64,000 nucleotides of DNA from Bolinopsis microptera (taxonomy: Eukaryota; Ctenophora; Tentaculata; Lobata; Bolinopsidae): contig NC_087083.1 in NCBI RefSeq assembly GCF_026151205.1, forward strand, positions 6,984,460 through 7,048,459, read 5' to 3'. This document shows, in pieces, positions 1 to 14,629 of the stretch; within the stretch, counting starts at the first letter, position 1, and each line of letters opens with the position of its first letter. Under the pieces are notes generated by a model that had not been told where the DNA came from, ran no database searches, and saw only the letters and a program-made list of their open reading frames with translations. Position numbers and translations under genes: made by a program.

Positions 1-293
1 CAGGACATAGTCAATCCTGGCTCCTATTAATACTCCATCTGAAGTGAGTCCACTGCTTACCAGTGACTGTTCTGAAACGAATGATTCCGTCGCCTCTAAC
101 TGTTTCACTAACCCTAATATCCAAGATCCAAGTGTTCACTCGGTACGGAAAATGCTCGTACACGATATACAGTTACAATATTTTATTCTAGCATTTGTCA
201 AACACTTTTAATTGCTCGTGTTTTGTCGGTATGTTATCTTCCAACTTGCTTGATATACACCGACACCGTTGCCTGTACTCCTACTTTGTAAAA
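1..293. repeat. Array unit 0 (right-hand end only)
   Basis: Positions 1 to about 105 are the - strand endonuclease C-terminal remnant, entered mid-domain. The rest is the leader between that remnant and the next ORF1, with an AT-rich TATA-like stretch near 175-190. Confidence 0.85.
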
Positions 294-3200
294 ATGGATT
301 TTTCTCGTCGAACATCAACAGATTTTGAAAAGGAGTTTTTCGTAGCGATGAAATGAGAATTTGAAGATGTCGAAAAGGACAAAGCGTTTACAGAAACTGA
401 ACCATTCGATATTGATGGCCGTAACTAAAGATCCCTTTGCCTACTGCAGTTGAGAATCTTTCTAAGCTGATGACTAGTAATCTTGAACTAAGTGAAAGTG
501 CGGCCAGAACGATAGACAAACTTAATCAATCAGCTTAACTATCAGAAGACCAGATCAAACAGCATCAGAGCAACTCGACACTTCTAAAACAACTGTTTCA
601 TACCTAAACCGAGAAGAAAACAACCTGGAAGCGCGAGCGACATCGTAAGAAGAACTGCAAGATACTACAAGTACTCGTCGATCAACAGTATAAAGACACT
701 GTAAAAACCGTAGTTTGAATATGACATCAGTAGTTAGAATACATTATCACTACTGATGTACCGGAGAATTACACCCCTGATCCACACTTAGCTGGCAGAA
801 GAGGTGATTGAAATATTGGGAATCAATCGGAGTGATCCCTAAAGTTGTGGCAGCACATTCGATAGGGACTAAAACAACTTCATGCAGTGGTAAACCGAGA
901 CCGATAAAAGTGACATTTGGACTTTGTGCGGAATCAGTAAAAAGGTTCTAGCACGAGCAAGAAATTTAAAGAAATCTAAATGTACAATCGTACTACACAT
1001 GGTACATCACACCTGACAGAAGCAAGGGAAGGGGAAGAGACAGCTCATCAGAAACTAGTGTCAAAAGTAGAGGAAATGATCACTGCGCAGCAACAAAGGT
1101 ATCATTATATTAGAGATGCTGTCAAGAATTTCAGTGTAGATAAGATTAAGGTGTTAACTCCAGTGTGTTTTTATATCTAAATAATTACTTTGATTTAAAT
1201 GTGTGAATGGTTCTTATTTATATCTGAATGCGTTTATATGTTAATTTTCCGACCGATAACGAAGAATTTTAATATTTAGAGGTTATAAAACTGCAACCGT
1301 GATTGTAACTCAGGTCTGTGATAACTTGTGGAGCACACATCGCTGAATAGCATCGCGGAGCAGGTCTCATCAAAGCTAGGTAATAAAATTTTTTTATATT
1401 TAGGGTTTTCTTTTTTCTGAGGACCCCTTACCAGTAGTTTTACTTTTTGTTGTTGTGTGCTACGGTAGCAGCGTTTCATTTTTTGGAAATATGGTTTGTT
1501 CTGATTAACAGATATCTTTATTTATCTAATTCTAATGTAATTTTCAATATTAGTAAACAATTAAACCAGTGTACCAAAAGCTGGTCCCCAACAAACGAAA
1601 TGATACAAACAATCAGGGACAAAAGAAATCGCGTTATTTTGGTCAAAAATCGCGGTAGAGCCAAACAAGACGACATAAAATTTGTCGCAAAGAAATGGAA
1701 AAATCAGATCCCCGCTACATCCTCGATTTCCTTTTGTCCCTGCAAACAATCTATTCGTATCTTGAGATCTCTACGCATATCCACTTCCATACAAGTTTCA
1801 TCAGGTGACAACGCTCCCCAATGCTATTAGCTTTCCTCACTCGAAGTCCTTCTCCCGAACTCTTTCAATCTACTACCCAAATATACAAAGTCATCGACTT
1901 CTCATGTTCTTCTCCCACTCCCAGCAACCAAGAGTCGGGTTATCATCATCTCTATGTTGATTCCCATGTACTTAGTTTTTCCCTCGTTTAGGTGGCTCCA
2001 ACGAGTTGGCCGCATTCCAGACTCCTGAGGAAAACTTGTGCCTCCGCAACACTAATCTGTTATAAGAGCAAGGTTTCGTCAGCAAAGTCCGCATCAGGAC
2101 CCTTGACAGCCGGATAGCGACAGCTTCTTCTAGGGTGAAGAGGTAAAACCCAAAGTCCCCTACCCCTAGGGACAAACCCATAAATGTAGTCAATTACGAT
2201 TATGAATAGGTAAAAAGGCGCCAAAGTGACCCTCCCTGCATCACTCTCCTGCTAGAATGAGGAAAGCTTCACTCAGACCATCATTGGTAATCACACGAAG
2301 ACAAATGTATCTGCTACATACTTTGTATCAAGACCTACAATCTCCTTGGTAAATCCATATGCCAGGAGATCTTCATGAGGAGTCCACGGTGACGCTCCGA
2401 ATACCTGTCTTGAAAATCAATGAAGAGCATTTAAACCGCTGTCAGTCTTATATCCGGGCTCCCTCGAATACCCTTCATCAGGCCAAGAATATGACTAGTT
2501 TGTTGACCTAGCCTCTCTCGAATCCGTTCTGATTGATCATAAGATGTCTTCCTGGCAGGTTATGATCCTGTTCAGTATCATCTTATTGAAGTCTTACTCA
2601 CTATAGATGTCAGTGCAATACCTCTGTATTATCGACATTGGTCAAATTCCCTTTCTTTGGAAACAGGCACGATGTTAAGGAGCTTCCATTGGTCAGGAAC
2701 CATCGCCATTCGATTAGTGCTTTATTGCAGAAGTCAAGATCAAATCAACAACATTCTACCCTCATCAGTACTTCATGGGCAACTCCACCTCTCCAAATGC
2801 TTTCCATCTTTAATCGATTATCGTAGCCTCCTCCAGTTCGGTGATGGTGAACATACCACACTGAAGTTATGTGGTGGATGTACGGCTGGTAATGTCCACT
2901 TCCTTCGTTTGGAACTACTGGAGGTTGTCCAAGTAGCTTGGAAAAGTAGTCTTTTCCAGGCTCTCAATCTACCCTCCTCAACTACCTCCCATCTACAAGC
3001 CCACATGGGCTCTTCTTTCCTCCCACTGACTCCCCATTTGTTTCTTGCATCCTATCTGGCTGCGTTTTCAGCTTTTACCTTATTTTCTGTTTAAGCACTC
3101 TTCTCCTACAATACAGTAGCATGCAGAGAGAGTGCTTTCTCCTCGCAACTGTCTGTCTGTTGTCTTACAAGGGATCCAATGAGGTCTCCTTGGCAGCAAA

Positions 3201-3892
3201 CAATTTCATCGTGGCTTCCTCTACTCTTGGGTCGTTGGCAGGATCGTCATACCGCTTCTAAGTGTTTATGGAAGATGCATCCATTTGCATACTTCACTGC
3301 TTCAATAAACATTCCATACTTAGTGGTGACGTCATTAGTAGTAGAGGACCTAGATCTAGTTGTTCCGCACTCAAGAGTTGCACTATACCTATTTCAGACT
3401 TCAACTCCATACTTGAACTGTAACTCTTATCAAGATGAGCGACTGAAGTCGTAACGTGTGTCCCGTGTGGACTTATGCTCTTTTCGAAGACTGAGCTTTA
3501 CAGTTTGCGAGTACTGCCCGATGGTCAGAGCCCAGGGATTATAAAGATGTTGAATGGCTCGGTTGTTCTTTATTTGAGCTCCTCCACTTCTTCCGTACCA
3601 GGACATAGTCAATCTGGCTCCTAGTTAGTAATCCCCATCAGAGAGTGAGTCCACTGATACCAGGACTGTCTGAAAAACGATGCAATCGTCGCCACTAACA
3701 GTTTCATCTAACCATAATATCCAAAATCCAAGTGTTCCCTCGTAGCGGAAAATGCAATCGTAACACGGTATACAGTTTACAATATTTTATTCTACTTTTG
3801 CAAACACTTTAATTGCTCGTTTGTCGTAGTGTTAATCTCAACTTGCAGTACACACCGCCACGTCGTGCTGTACGCCCTTAACCTTTGTAAAA
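294..3892. repeat. Array unit 1
   Basis: Length 3,599 bp. ORF1-like 294-1157 (+), MITE 1614-1742, EN-RT remnant 1743-3700 (-). The target duplication CAAACAAT is perfect on both sides of the MITE (1606-1613 and 1743-1750). An open stretch at 980-1180 preserves the ORF1 C-terminal domain. Confidence 0.9.
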
Positions 3893-6800
3893 ATGGATTT
3901 TTTCCGTCGAACAACTAACAGATTGGAAAAGGAGTATCGTTAGCGATGAATGAGATTTTGAAGATGTCAAAAGGACAAACGTTACAGAAATGAACTCATT
4001 CGATATTGATGCCGTAAATAAAGATCCCTTAGGGCTACTGCATTAGAGATCTTTCTAAGCTATGAAAAACTAGTAATCTTGAACATGATGAAAGTGCGGC
4101 CATACTGATAGACAAACTTAAAACAGATAGCTTAACCTTATCAGAAAGACCGGACAGATCAAACGCATCCGAGCAACTCGACTCTCTAAAACAACTGTTC
4201 ATACCGAGATGAAAACAGCCTGGAGCGCCGAGCGACATCGTGAAGAAGAACTGCAAGATCTCTACAAGTACTTCCGACGAACAACATAATAAAGACAGCT
4301 GTAAAAAAAAACCGTAGTTGAATATATATGACATCATAGTTAGAATTTCATTATCTACGATGTACCGGAGAATTACTCCTCCCCAGAACCACACTTAGTG
4401 GCAGAAGAGTGATTGACATTGATTTGGGAATCACGAGATGTGATCCAAAGTTTGTGGCAGCACAATTCGACTAGGACTAAAAACAACTCAGGCAGTGGTA
4501 AAACCGAGACCGAAAAAAAAATGGACATTGGCTTTTCGGAATCAGTAAAAAATTGTTCTTGCTCGAGCAAGAAATTTAAAGAAATCTAAATGTACAGCCG
4601 TACTACACATGGTACATCACACCAGACAGAAGCAAGGAAGGAAAGATAGCAGCTCATCAGAAACTTGTTGTCAAAGTAGAGGAAATGATCACTGCTCAGC
4701 AACAAAGTATCATTAAATAAGAGTACGGCAAGATTTTCAGTGTAGATAAGATTAAGGTGTAACATCACAGTGTTTTTTATTATCTATATACATTAATTGA
4801 ATTTAAATGTGTGAATGGAAATTATTTATAGCTGATGCGTGAATTTTGTTAATTCGACCGATAACGAAGAAATTTTTAATTTATAGTAATAAAACTGCAA
4901 CCGGTGATTGAACTCAGTTATGTGATAACTTGTGGAGCACACATCCGCTGAATAGCAACGCGGAGCAGGTCTCATCAAGGCTAGGTATAATGTATATAGA
5001 AGGGTTTTCTTTTTCCTGAGGACGCCATACCAGTATTTTAACTTTTTGGTTGTGTGCTAACGGTACAGCGTTTCATTTTTTGGAAAAGTTGTATGTTCTA
5101 ATACAGAATCTATATTTATCTAATTCTATGTACTATTTCAATATTAGTAAACATTTTAACCATGTACCAAAAGCTGTGTCCCCAAACCAACAAAAATGTT
5201 ACAAACAATCAGGGACAGAAAGAAAATCGCGATTATGTTATGGTCAAAAATCGCGGTAGAGCCAAACAGACACATAAAAATTGTCGCAAATATGGGAAAA
5301 AACGCGATCGCCGCACATGCCACGATTTCCTTTTGTCCCTGCAAACATCTATTCGTATCTTGAGATCTCTACGCATATCCGACTTCCAAACAAAGTTTCA
5401 TTCTGGTGACAAACGCTCCCAATGCCCTTAGCTTTCCTCACTTCGAGACCTTCTCCTAACCTCTCATTCTACTACCCAAATATAAAAAGTCATCCGACTT
5501 TCTCAATGTCTTTCTTCCACTCCCAGCAACCAGAGTCGGTTATCATCATCTCTATGTTTATTCCCCATGTACTTTAGTTTTCCCCTCGTTGAGGTGGAGT
5601 CCAACTGAGTAGGCCCCAGTTCCAGACTCCTGAGGAAATCTTGTGCCTCCGCAACACTATCTGTTATAATAACAAGGACGTCAGCAAGTCCGCATCATGA
5701 CCTTGACAGCCGGATAGCGACAGCTTCTCAAGGGTGAATGAGTAAACCCAAATCCCTACCCTCTATTATGGGAACAAACCCTTAAATGAGTCAATAACGA
5801 TTATGAAAGGTAAGGCCCCAAAATGTCTCCCTGCATCACTCCCTCTAGAATGAGGAATGCTTTCACTCAACCATCATTGTAATCACACGAGCAAATTTAT
5901 CTTGCATACATTCTATTGTATCAAGCCTACACAATCTCCTTGGAATTCCATATGCCAGGAGATCTTCATGAGGCGTCGCACGGTGTACGCTGCCAATGCC
6001 TTCTTGAAATCAATGAAGAGCATTAACCGCCGGTCAGATCTTTATCCTGGCTCCCCGAAGTACCCATCTCAGGCCAAGAATATGACTATTGATGACCCAA
6101 CTCTCTCGAATCCGATCTGATTGATCCTAAGATGACTCCATGTCAGGTTTGATCCTGTTCAGTATCAACATATGAGAGTCTTACTCACATAGAGAAATCA
6201 GTGCAATACCGTCTGTAGTTTCTACTTTGTCAAATTCCCTTTCTTTGGAACATGCACGATGTTAAGGTGCTTCCATTGGTCAGGAACATCGCCTATCAAG
6301 TAGTGCTTTATTGCAGAATTCAAGGATCAAATTCAACAACATCACCCTCATCAGTACTTCAGGGGCAACTCCAATCCTCTCCAAATGCATTTCCTTCTTT
6401 AATCGATTTCGTAGCCTCCTCCAGATCGTGTTGGAGAACATACCACACAGATGTAATTGTGGTGGATGAACGGCTGGTATGTCCACATCTTCGTTGGAAC
6501 TACTGGAGTTGTCCAAGAAGCTTGGTAAGTAGACTTCCAGGCTCTCAATCTACCCTCATCTACTACCTCCTTCAAACAAGGCCACATGGCTTCTTCTATC
6601 TCCCACTGACTCCATTTGTTCTTTGCATCTATCGGCTGCGTTTCAGCTTTACTTATATTCTGTTTAAGCAGCTCTTCCTCTACAAATAGGGTTAGCATGG
6701 CAGAGAGAGTGTCTTTCTCCTCGCAACTGTCTTCTGGTAGTCCTTTCACAAGGATCCAGATGGTAGGTCACCTTGGCAGCAAACAATTTAGCTTCGCTTC

Positions 6801-7463
6801 CTCTATACTCTTGGTCCTTGGCATGATCGACAACTCTTCTAAGGTTAATGTGGAATATTCTTCCTATTAGCATACTTCACTGCTTCAATATACTTTCCAT
6901 ACTTAGTGGTGACGTCATTAGTAGGACCTATAATCTATGTTCCTCACTCAGTGTGCACTATACCTCTTTCTAACTTCAACTCCATACTTGATCTGTAAAC
7001 TCTTGATCATTTGAGACGACTGAAGTCGTAACTGAGACCCTTGGTGGACTTAATGCTCTTTCGAAGAATCTTGAGCTTTACAGTTGCGAGTACTGCCCAT
7101 GGTCAAGCCCAGGAATTTAAAAGTTGAATGCTCGGTGTTCTTTATTGAGCACCTCCACACCTTCCGTACCAGGACAAATCAATCTCGGCTCCTAGTTTAG
7201 TACTCCATCTGAGAGGTGAGTCCACTGCTTACCAGGACGTTCTGAAAACGATGAATCGTCGCCTCTAAACAGTTTCATCGACATATATCCAAGATATCCA
7301 AGTGTTCACTCGGAAGCGGTGGGAAAATGCATCGAAACACGGTATACAGTTACAATATTTTATACTAGCTTTTGCCAACACTTTCATTGTCTGTTGTCGT
7401 AGTGTTATCTCAACTTGCTGTTACACCGACACTTCGTGCAGTACAGCCTACCTTTTTTGTAAA
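3893..7463. repeat. Array unit 2
   Basis: Length 3,571 bp. ORF1-like 3893-4762 (+), MITE 5210-5341, EN-RT remnant 5342-7270 (-). The RT fingers region is partly open at 6399-6749 (-). Confidence 0.9.
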
Positions 7464-10400
7464 ATGGATTTTTTCCGACGAACTCTGAACATATTTTGAA
7501 AAGGAGTTATCGTTAGCGATGAATGAGATTTTGAAGATGTCAAAAGACAAGCGTTACAGAACTGAACCATTCGATTTATTGAGGCGGTACATAAAGATCC
7601 CTTGGACTACTGCAGTTGAGAATCTTTCTAAGCTGATGACTAGTACATCTTGAACTAATGTGAAGAGCCGGCCAATACGAATAGACAAACTAAAATCAGA
7701 TCAGCTTAACTATCAGAACGACCAGATATCAAACAGCATCAAGGAGCAACTCGACTCTTCTAAAACAACAGGTCATACCGAGATGAAAACAGCCTGGAGC
7801 GCGAGAGACATCGTGAAGAAACTGCAAGATATCTACAAGTACTCCGTCGATCAACAGTATAAAGACAGCTTGTAAAAACCGTAGTTGAATATGACAACAT
7901 GAAGTAAGACTTTCATTATCTACGATGTACCGGAGAATTACTCCCTGAATCCTCACTTATGGCAGAAGAGGTGATTGAATTGATTTGGGAATCATCAGGA
8001 TGTGATCCTAAAGTTGTGGACAGCACATTCGATAGGGACTAAAACAACTTTCAGGCAGTGTAAACCCGAGACCGATAAAAGTGACATTGGCTTGTGCGGA
8101 ATCAGTAAAAAGGTTCTTGCTCGATCAAGAAATTATAAAGAAAACTAAAAAAAAAAAAAAAAAACAATTTGTACAGCGTACTACACATGGACATCACACC
8201 TGACAGAAGCAAGGAGGAGAGAGCAGCTCATCAGAAACTTTTTGTTCAAAGAAGAGGAAATTGATCACCTGCACAGCAACAAGTATCTTATATTAGAACG
8301 CAAGATTTTCAGTGTAAGATAAGATTAAGTGTGTAACATCCATGTTTTTTATATCTATATAATTACTTAGATTAAATGTGTGTGGATCTTAGTTATAGCT
8401 GATGCGTGATTTGTTAATTCGACCGATAACGAAGAAATTTTTAATTTAGAGTTATAAAAACTGCAACCGTGATTAGAAACTCAGGTAAGTGAAACTTGTG
8501 TGAGCACACAACGCTGAATACAATCGCGAGCAAGGTCTCATCAAGGCTATGTATAATGTATATGTATGGTTTTCTTTTTCTAGGACGCCTTACCAGTATT
8601 TTACTTTTTGTGTTTGAGTGCTACGGTACAAAGCGTTTCATTTTTTGGAAAATAGTGGTATGTCTATTACAGATATCTATATTATCTAATCTAATGTAAC
8701 TTTCAATATTAGTAAACATTTTAACCAGTTTCCCAAAAGCTGGTCCCCAAACAAACAGAAAATTTACAAACAATCAGGGACAAAAGAAAATCGCGATTAT
8801 TTTGGTCAAAAATCGCGGTAGAGACATACAGACGACATAAAAATTTCCGCAAAGAATGGGAAAAATCGCGATCCCGCACATGCCTTGCTGAGCCTCGATT
8901 TCCTTTTGTCCTGCAAACAATCAAATCGTATCTTGAATCTCTACGCATATCCGACTTCCATACAAGTTTACATCTGGTGACACGCTCCCCAATGCCTTAG
9001 CGTTTCCTCACATCGAAGTCCTTTCTCCGAACTCTTCATTTACACCAAATATAACAAAGTCATCGACTTTCTCATGTTCTTCCCACTCCCAAGCAACCAG
9101 AGTCGGTTATCATCATCTCTATATGTTGATTCCCATGTACATATTTTCCCCCTCGTTGAGGTGGAGTCCAAACTGAGTTGGCCGCCATGTTCCAGACTCC
9201 TGATGACTCTTGTGCCTCCCAACACTATCTGTTATAAGAGCAAGGTCGTCAGCAAGTCCGCATCAGTGACTTGACAGCCGATAGGCGACCAGCTTCTTCT
9301 AGGGTGAAGAGTAAAACCCAAAGTCATCTACCCTCTAGGGACACCCTAAAATGTATCAATTACGATTATTAATAGTGTAAGGCGCCAAAGTGTCGCCTGG
9401 CATTCACTCCTGCTATGAATGAGGAATGCCTTCCACTCAGACCATCAATTGGTAATCACACTGAGCAAATGTATCTGCATACATTCCTTTGTATCAAGCT
9501 AACAATCTCCTTGGGATTCCATATGCCAGGAGGATCTACAGAGGAAGACCACGTGGACGCTGCCGAATGCCTTCTTGAAATCAATGAAGAGCATTACGCG
9601 TCATATCATTATCCCGGGCTCCCTCGAATACCTTCTCATCCAAGAAATGACTAGTTGTTGACCTACTCTTCTCTGAATCCTGTACGTGATTGATCCTTAA
9701 GATGTCTTCCATGCAGGTTTTGATCCTGTTTCAGTAATCATCTATTGAGAGTCTAACTCACATAGATGTCAAGCAATACCTCTGTAGTTATCTACTTTGG
9801 TCAAATTCCCTTTCTTTGGAAACAGCACGATGTTAAGGTGCTTCCATGTCAGAAACATCGCCATCCAGAGTCTTTATTGCAGAAGTCAAGGATTCAAATT
9901 CATCAACATCTACCTCTTCATACTTCAGGGGCAACTCCATCCTCCACTCCAAATGCCTTTCCTTCTTAATCGATATCGTAGCCTCCTCCATTCGGTGTTG
10001 GAGAACTTATCCCACAGATGTTTTGTGGAGGATGTACGGCTGGTAGAGTCCACTTCTTCGTTGAACTACTGGATGTTGTCCAAGTAAGCTTGGTAAAGTA
10101 GTCTTTCCATGCACTCCAATCTACCCTCTCACTACCTCCTTCCTCACAAGACCACATGGCTTTTCCATCTTTCTCTCCCACTGACTCCCCATTTGTTCTT
10201 GCATCTATCGCTGGCGTTTTCCGCTTTACTATTTACTGTTTAAAGCAGCCTCCACTACAATACGGTAGCATGCAGAGAGAGTGTCTTTTCTCCCGGCAAC
10301 TGTCTGTCTGTTTGTACTCTCAAAGGATCCAGAGGTAGTCTCCTTGGCAGCAACAATTTGCTCTGGCTTCCTCTACTCCCTTTTGGGTCGTGCAGGATCG

Positions 10401-11041
10401 TCATAACCGCTTCTAAGGGTTTATTTGGAAGATTGCTTTCCTATTTGCATACTTCAACTGCTTCAATAAACTTTCCATACTTAGTGGTGACGTCATTATA
10501 GGACCTAGATCTAGTTGTTCCTCACTCAAGAGTGCACTATACTTTTTTCTAACTTCAACTCCATACTTTGATCTGTACTCTTGATCAGTATTGAGACGAC
10601 TGAAGTCGTAACGAGTGACCCGTGGTGGACTTATGCTGTCATTCGAATACTGAGCATTACAGTTTCGAGTACTGCCCATGGTCAGAGCCCAGGAATTTAA
10701 AGAGTTGAATGGCTCGTGTTCTATATTGAGCTCCTCCACTTCTTCCGACCAGGACCATAGTCAATCTGGCTCCTATTAAGTACGCCATCTGAGAAGGTGA
10801 GTCCACTGCTTACCAGGAAGTTCTGAAAAACGATGATTCCGTCGCCTCTAAACTGTTTCATCACCATTATAATCCAAGATTCCAAGTGTTTCACTCGGTA
10901 GCGGAAATGCATCGTACACCGGTATACAGTTACAATATTTATTCTAGCTTTTGCAACACTTTAATTGCACTGTTGTCGTAGTGGTTACCTCAACTTGCTG
11001 TTACACCGACACGGTCGTGCTGTACGCTTACCTTTTGTAAA
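7464..11041. repeat. Array unit 3
   Basis: Length 3,578 bp. ORF1-like 7464-8336 (+), MITE 8775-8913, EN-RT remnant 8914-10850 (-). The longest clean ORF1 coiled-coil stretch is at 7660-7875. An 18-A run at 8147-8164 is absent from other units. The endonuclease tail is open at 10413-10739 (-), covering the SQIDY-to-linker part. Confidence 0.9.
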
Positions 11042-14000
11042 ATGGATTTTTCCGTCGAACATCTGACAGATTTGAAAATGAGTTATCGTTAGCGAGGAAT
11101 GAGATTTTTGGAAGATGTCCAAAAGGACAAAGCGTTACATAACTGAACCATTCCGATATATGATGGCCCGTAAATAAAGATCCCTTGGCAACTGCAGTTG
11201 AGATCTTTCTAAGCAGATGACTAGTAATCTGAAACTATGTGAAAGTGCGGCAGTACGATAGACAAACTTAAATCAAGATCAGCTTAACTATCAGAAAGAC
11301 CAGATCAAACAGCAACAGGAGCAACTCGACTCTTCTAAAACACTTTTTCATAACGAGAGAAAACAGCCTGGAGCGCGAGCGACAACGTGAGAAGAACTGC
11401 AAGATATCACAATTACATTCCTCCGATCAACAGTTATAAAGACACTGTAAAAACCGTATTTAATATGACATCAGTAGTTAGAATTTCATTATCTACGATG
11501 TACCGGAGAATTACTCCCCTGATCCACACTTAGTGCAGAAGGGTGGATGAATTGATTTGGGAATCATCAGATGATGATCCTAAAAAGGGTTTTTTTTTTT
11601 GTTGGGCAGCATCATCGATAGGGACTAAAACAACTACAGGCAGTGGTAAACCGAGACCGTAAAAAGTGACATTGGCTTGTGCGGAATCAGTAAAAATGGT
11701 TCATGCTCGAGCAAGAAATTTAAAGAAATCTACATATACACAACAGCGTACTACACATGTACATCACACCTGACAGAAGCAAGGATGAGAGAGCAGCTCA
11801 TCAGAAACTTGTTGTCAAGTAGAGGAAATGATCACTGGCCAGCAACAAAGTATCATAATATAGAAGACGGCAAGATTACAGTGTAGATAAGATTAAGGAA
11901 GTAACATCCATTGTTTTTATTATCTATATAATTACTTTGAAATTAAATGTGTGTATGGAACTTATTATATAGCTGATGCCGTGTATTTGTTAATTTCGAC
12001 GCCGATAACGAAGAAATTTTTAATTTAGAGTTATAAAACGCAACCGTGATTGTAACTCAGTGTATGTGATAAACTTTGGAGCACACATCGCAGAATAGCA
12101 ATCGCGAGCAGGTACTCATCAAGCTAGGTATAATTTATATGATAGGGTTTTCTTATTTTCTGAGGACGCCTACCAGTAGTTTTACTTTTGTGTTGAGCTA
12201 CGGTACAGCGTTTCATTTTGGAAATAGTGGTAATTCTATTACAGATATCTATATTTAATCTAATTCTAAAGTAATCTTTCATATTAGAAACAATTAACCA
12301 GTGTACGCTACCAAAAGCTGGTCCCCAACAAACAGAAAATGTACAAACAAACAGGACCAAAAGAAAATCGCGATTATTTTGGTCAAAAAACTCGTAGAGG
12401 CCGAAACAGACGACATAAAATTTGTCGCAAAGAATGGGAAAAATCGCGATCCGCACATGCCTCGATTTCCTATTGTCCCTGCAAACAATCTATTCGTATC
12501 TTGAGATCTCTACGCATAACCGACTATCCCATACAAGTTCATCTGGTGACACGTATCCCTCCCCAATGCTTACTTTCTCACTTCGAAGTCCTTCACCGAA
12601 CTCATCATATCAACTACCCAAATAACAAAGTCATCGACTTTCTCAATGTACTTTCCACTCCCAGCAACCAAGTCGGGTTTATCATACATCTCTTATGTTG
12701 ATGTCCCATGTACTTAGATTTCCACCCCTCGTTGAGGTGGAGTCCAACTTAGTTGGCCGCCAGTTCCAGACTCCTGAGAGAAATCATTGATGCCTCCGCA
12801 ACACTACTGTTTATAAGAGCAAAGGTCGTCACAAAAGTCCGCATCAGTGACCTTGACAGCCGGTATAGCGACAGCTTCTTCTAGGGTGAAGAGTAAACCC
12901 AAAGTCCACCCTCTAGGGACACCCTTATAATGTAGTCAATTACTATAAGAATAGGTAAGGCGCCAAAGTGTCCCTCCCTGCCATCACTCCTGCTAGAAAT
13001 GAGGAACTGCTTCACTCAACCATCATTGTAATCACACGGCAAATTTATCTGCATACATTCTTTGTATCAAGCCTACAATCTCCTTGGGATTCCATATGCC
13101 AGGAGGATCATCAGGAGGAGTCCACGGTGTAACGCTGCCGAAAATGACCACTTGAAATACTGAAGAGCATTACCGCGGTCAGATCTTTATCCCGGCTCCC
13201 GAAATCCCTTCTCAGGCCAAGAAAAGACTAGTTGTTGACCTACTCTCTCTGAATCCGTTCTGATTGATCCTTAAGATGTCTTCCATGGAGGTTGATCTGT
13301 TTCAAGTATCATCTTATTGAGAGTCTTTACTCTCTAATAGATGTCAGTGCCATACCTCTGAAGTTTATCTACTTGGTCCAAATTCCCTTTTCTTTGGAAC
13401 AGGCACGATGTTAAGGTCATCCATTGTCAGGAACAACCGCCATCAAGTAGTGCTTTATTTGCAGAAGTCAGAGATCAAATACGAATCAACACTACCATCT
13501 TCATACTTCAGGGGCAACTCCATCCCTCTCCAAATGCCTTTCCTTCTTTAATCCATTTCGTAGCTCCTCCAGTTCGGTGTTGGTGAAACTTATCCACACT
13601 GATTTTTTGTGTGGATGTACTGCTGGTAATGTCCACTTCTCGTTTGGAACTACTGGAGGTTGTCCAAGAACTTGGTAAAGTAGTCTTATCCAGGCTCCTT
13701 CATCTAACCCTCTCCACTACCTCCCTTCTACAAAGACCACATGGCTTTCATCTATCTTTCTCCACTGACTCCCATTTGTTCTTGCATCTATCGCTGCTTT
13801 TTTCCAGCTTACTTATTTTCAGTTAAGCAGCTCTCTCTACAATACGTGTAGCATGCAGAGAGAGTGGTCTTTCTCCTCGCAACTGTCTGTCTGTTGTCTT
13901 CACAAGGATCCAGATGGTAGTCTCCTTGGCAGCAAACAAGTTGCTTCTGGCTTCCTCTACACTTGGTCCGTTTGGCAGATCGACAACGCGTCTAGGTTAT

Positions 14001-14629
14001 GTGAAGATTGGCTTCCTATTTGCATACTCACTGCTTCAATAAACTTTCCATTACTTAGTGTTGACGTCATTAGTAGGACCTAGATCTAGTTGTCCTCACT
14101 ACAAGAGTGCACTATACCCTATTTCTAACTTCAACAATCCATAACTTGATCAGTAACTCTTGATCAGTTTTCAGAGACGACTGAAGTCGTAACGTGTGAC
14201 CGTGGTGGACTTATGCTCTTTCGAGACTGAGCTTTACAGTTCGAGTACTGCCCGATGGTCAGAGCCCGAGGGAATTTAAAGAGTTGAATGGCTCGTTGTC
14301 TTAATTGAGCTCCTCCACGATCTTCCGTACAGGACAAAGTCAATCTGGCTCCTAGTAGTACTCCATCTGAGAGGTGAGTCCCACTGCTTACCAGGACTGT
14401 TTCTGAAAACGATGATTCTCGCCTCTAAACTGGTTTCATCTACCATAATATGCCCCAAAATCCAAGTGTTCACTTCAATTCGTAGCGGAAAATGCCATCG
14501 TACACGTAACAGTTACAATATTTTATTCTAGCTTTTTGCAACACTTTAATTGCTCTGTTGTCGGTAGGTTATCTCAACTTGCTGTGTACACCGGACACGA
14601 CCGAGCTGTCGCCATACCATTTATGTAAA
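11042..14629. repeat. Array unit 4
   Basis: Length 3,588 bp. ORF1-like 11042-11904 (+), MITE 12352-12481, EN-RT remnant 12482-14440 (-). It carries a unit-specific homopolymer burst with 11 T at 11590-11600 inside ORF1. Confidence 0.9.

Noticed and set aside
1158-1605. Possible hammerhead ribozyme (TTGATGAG on the - strand of the spacer)
   Set aside because: The core needs CTGATGA with a paired GAAA downstream. Neither the first base nor a GAAA partner at suitable distance is present.
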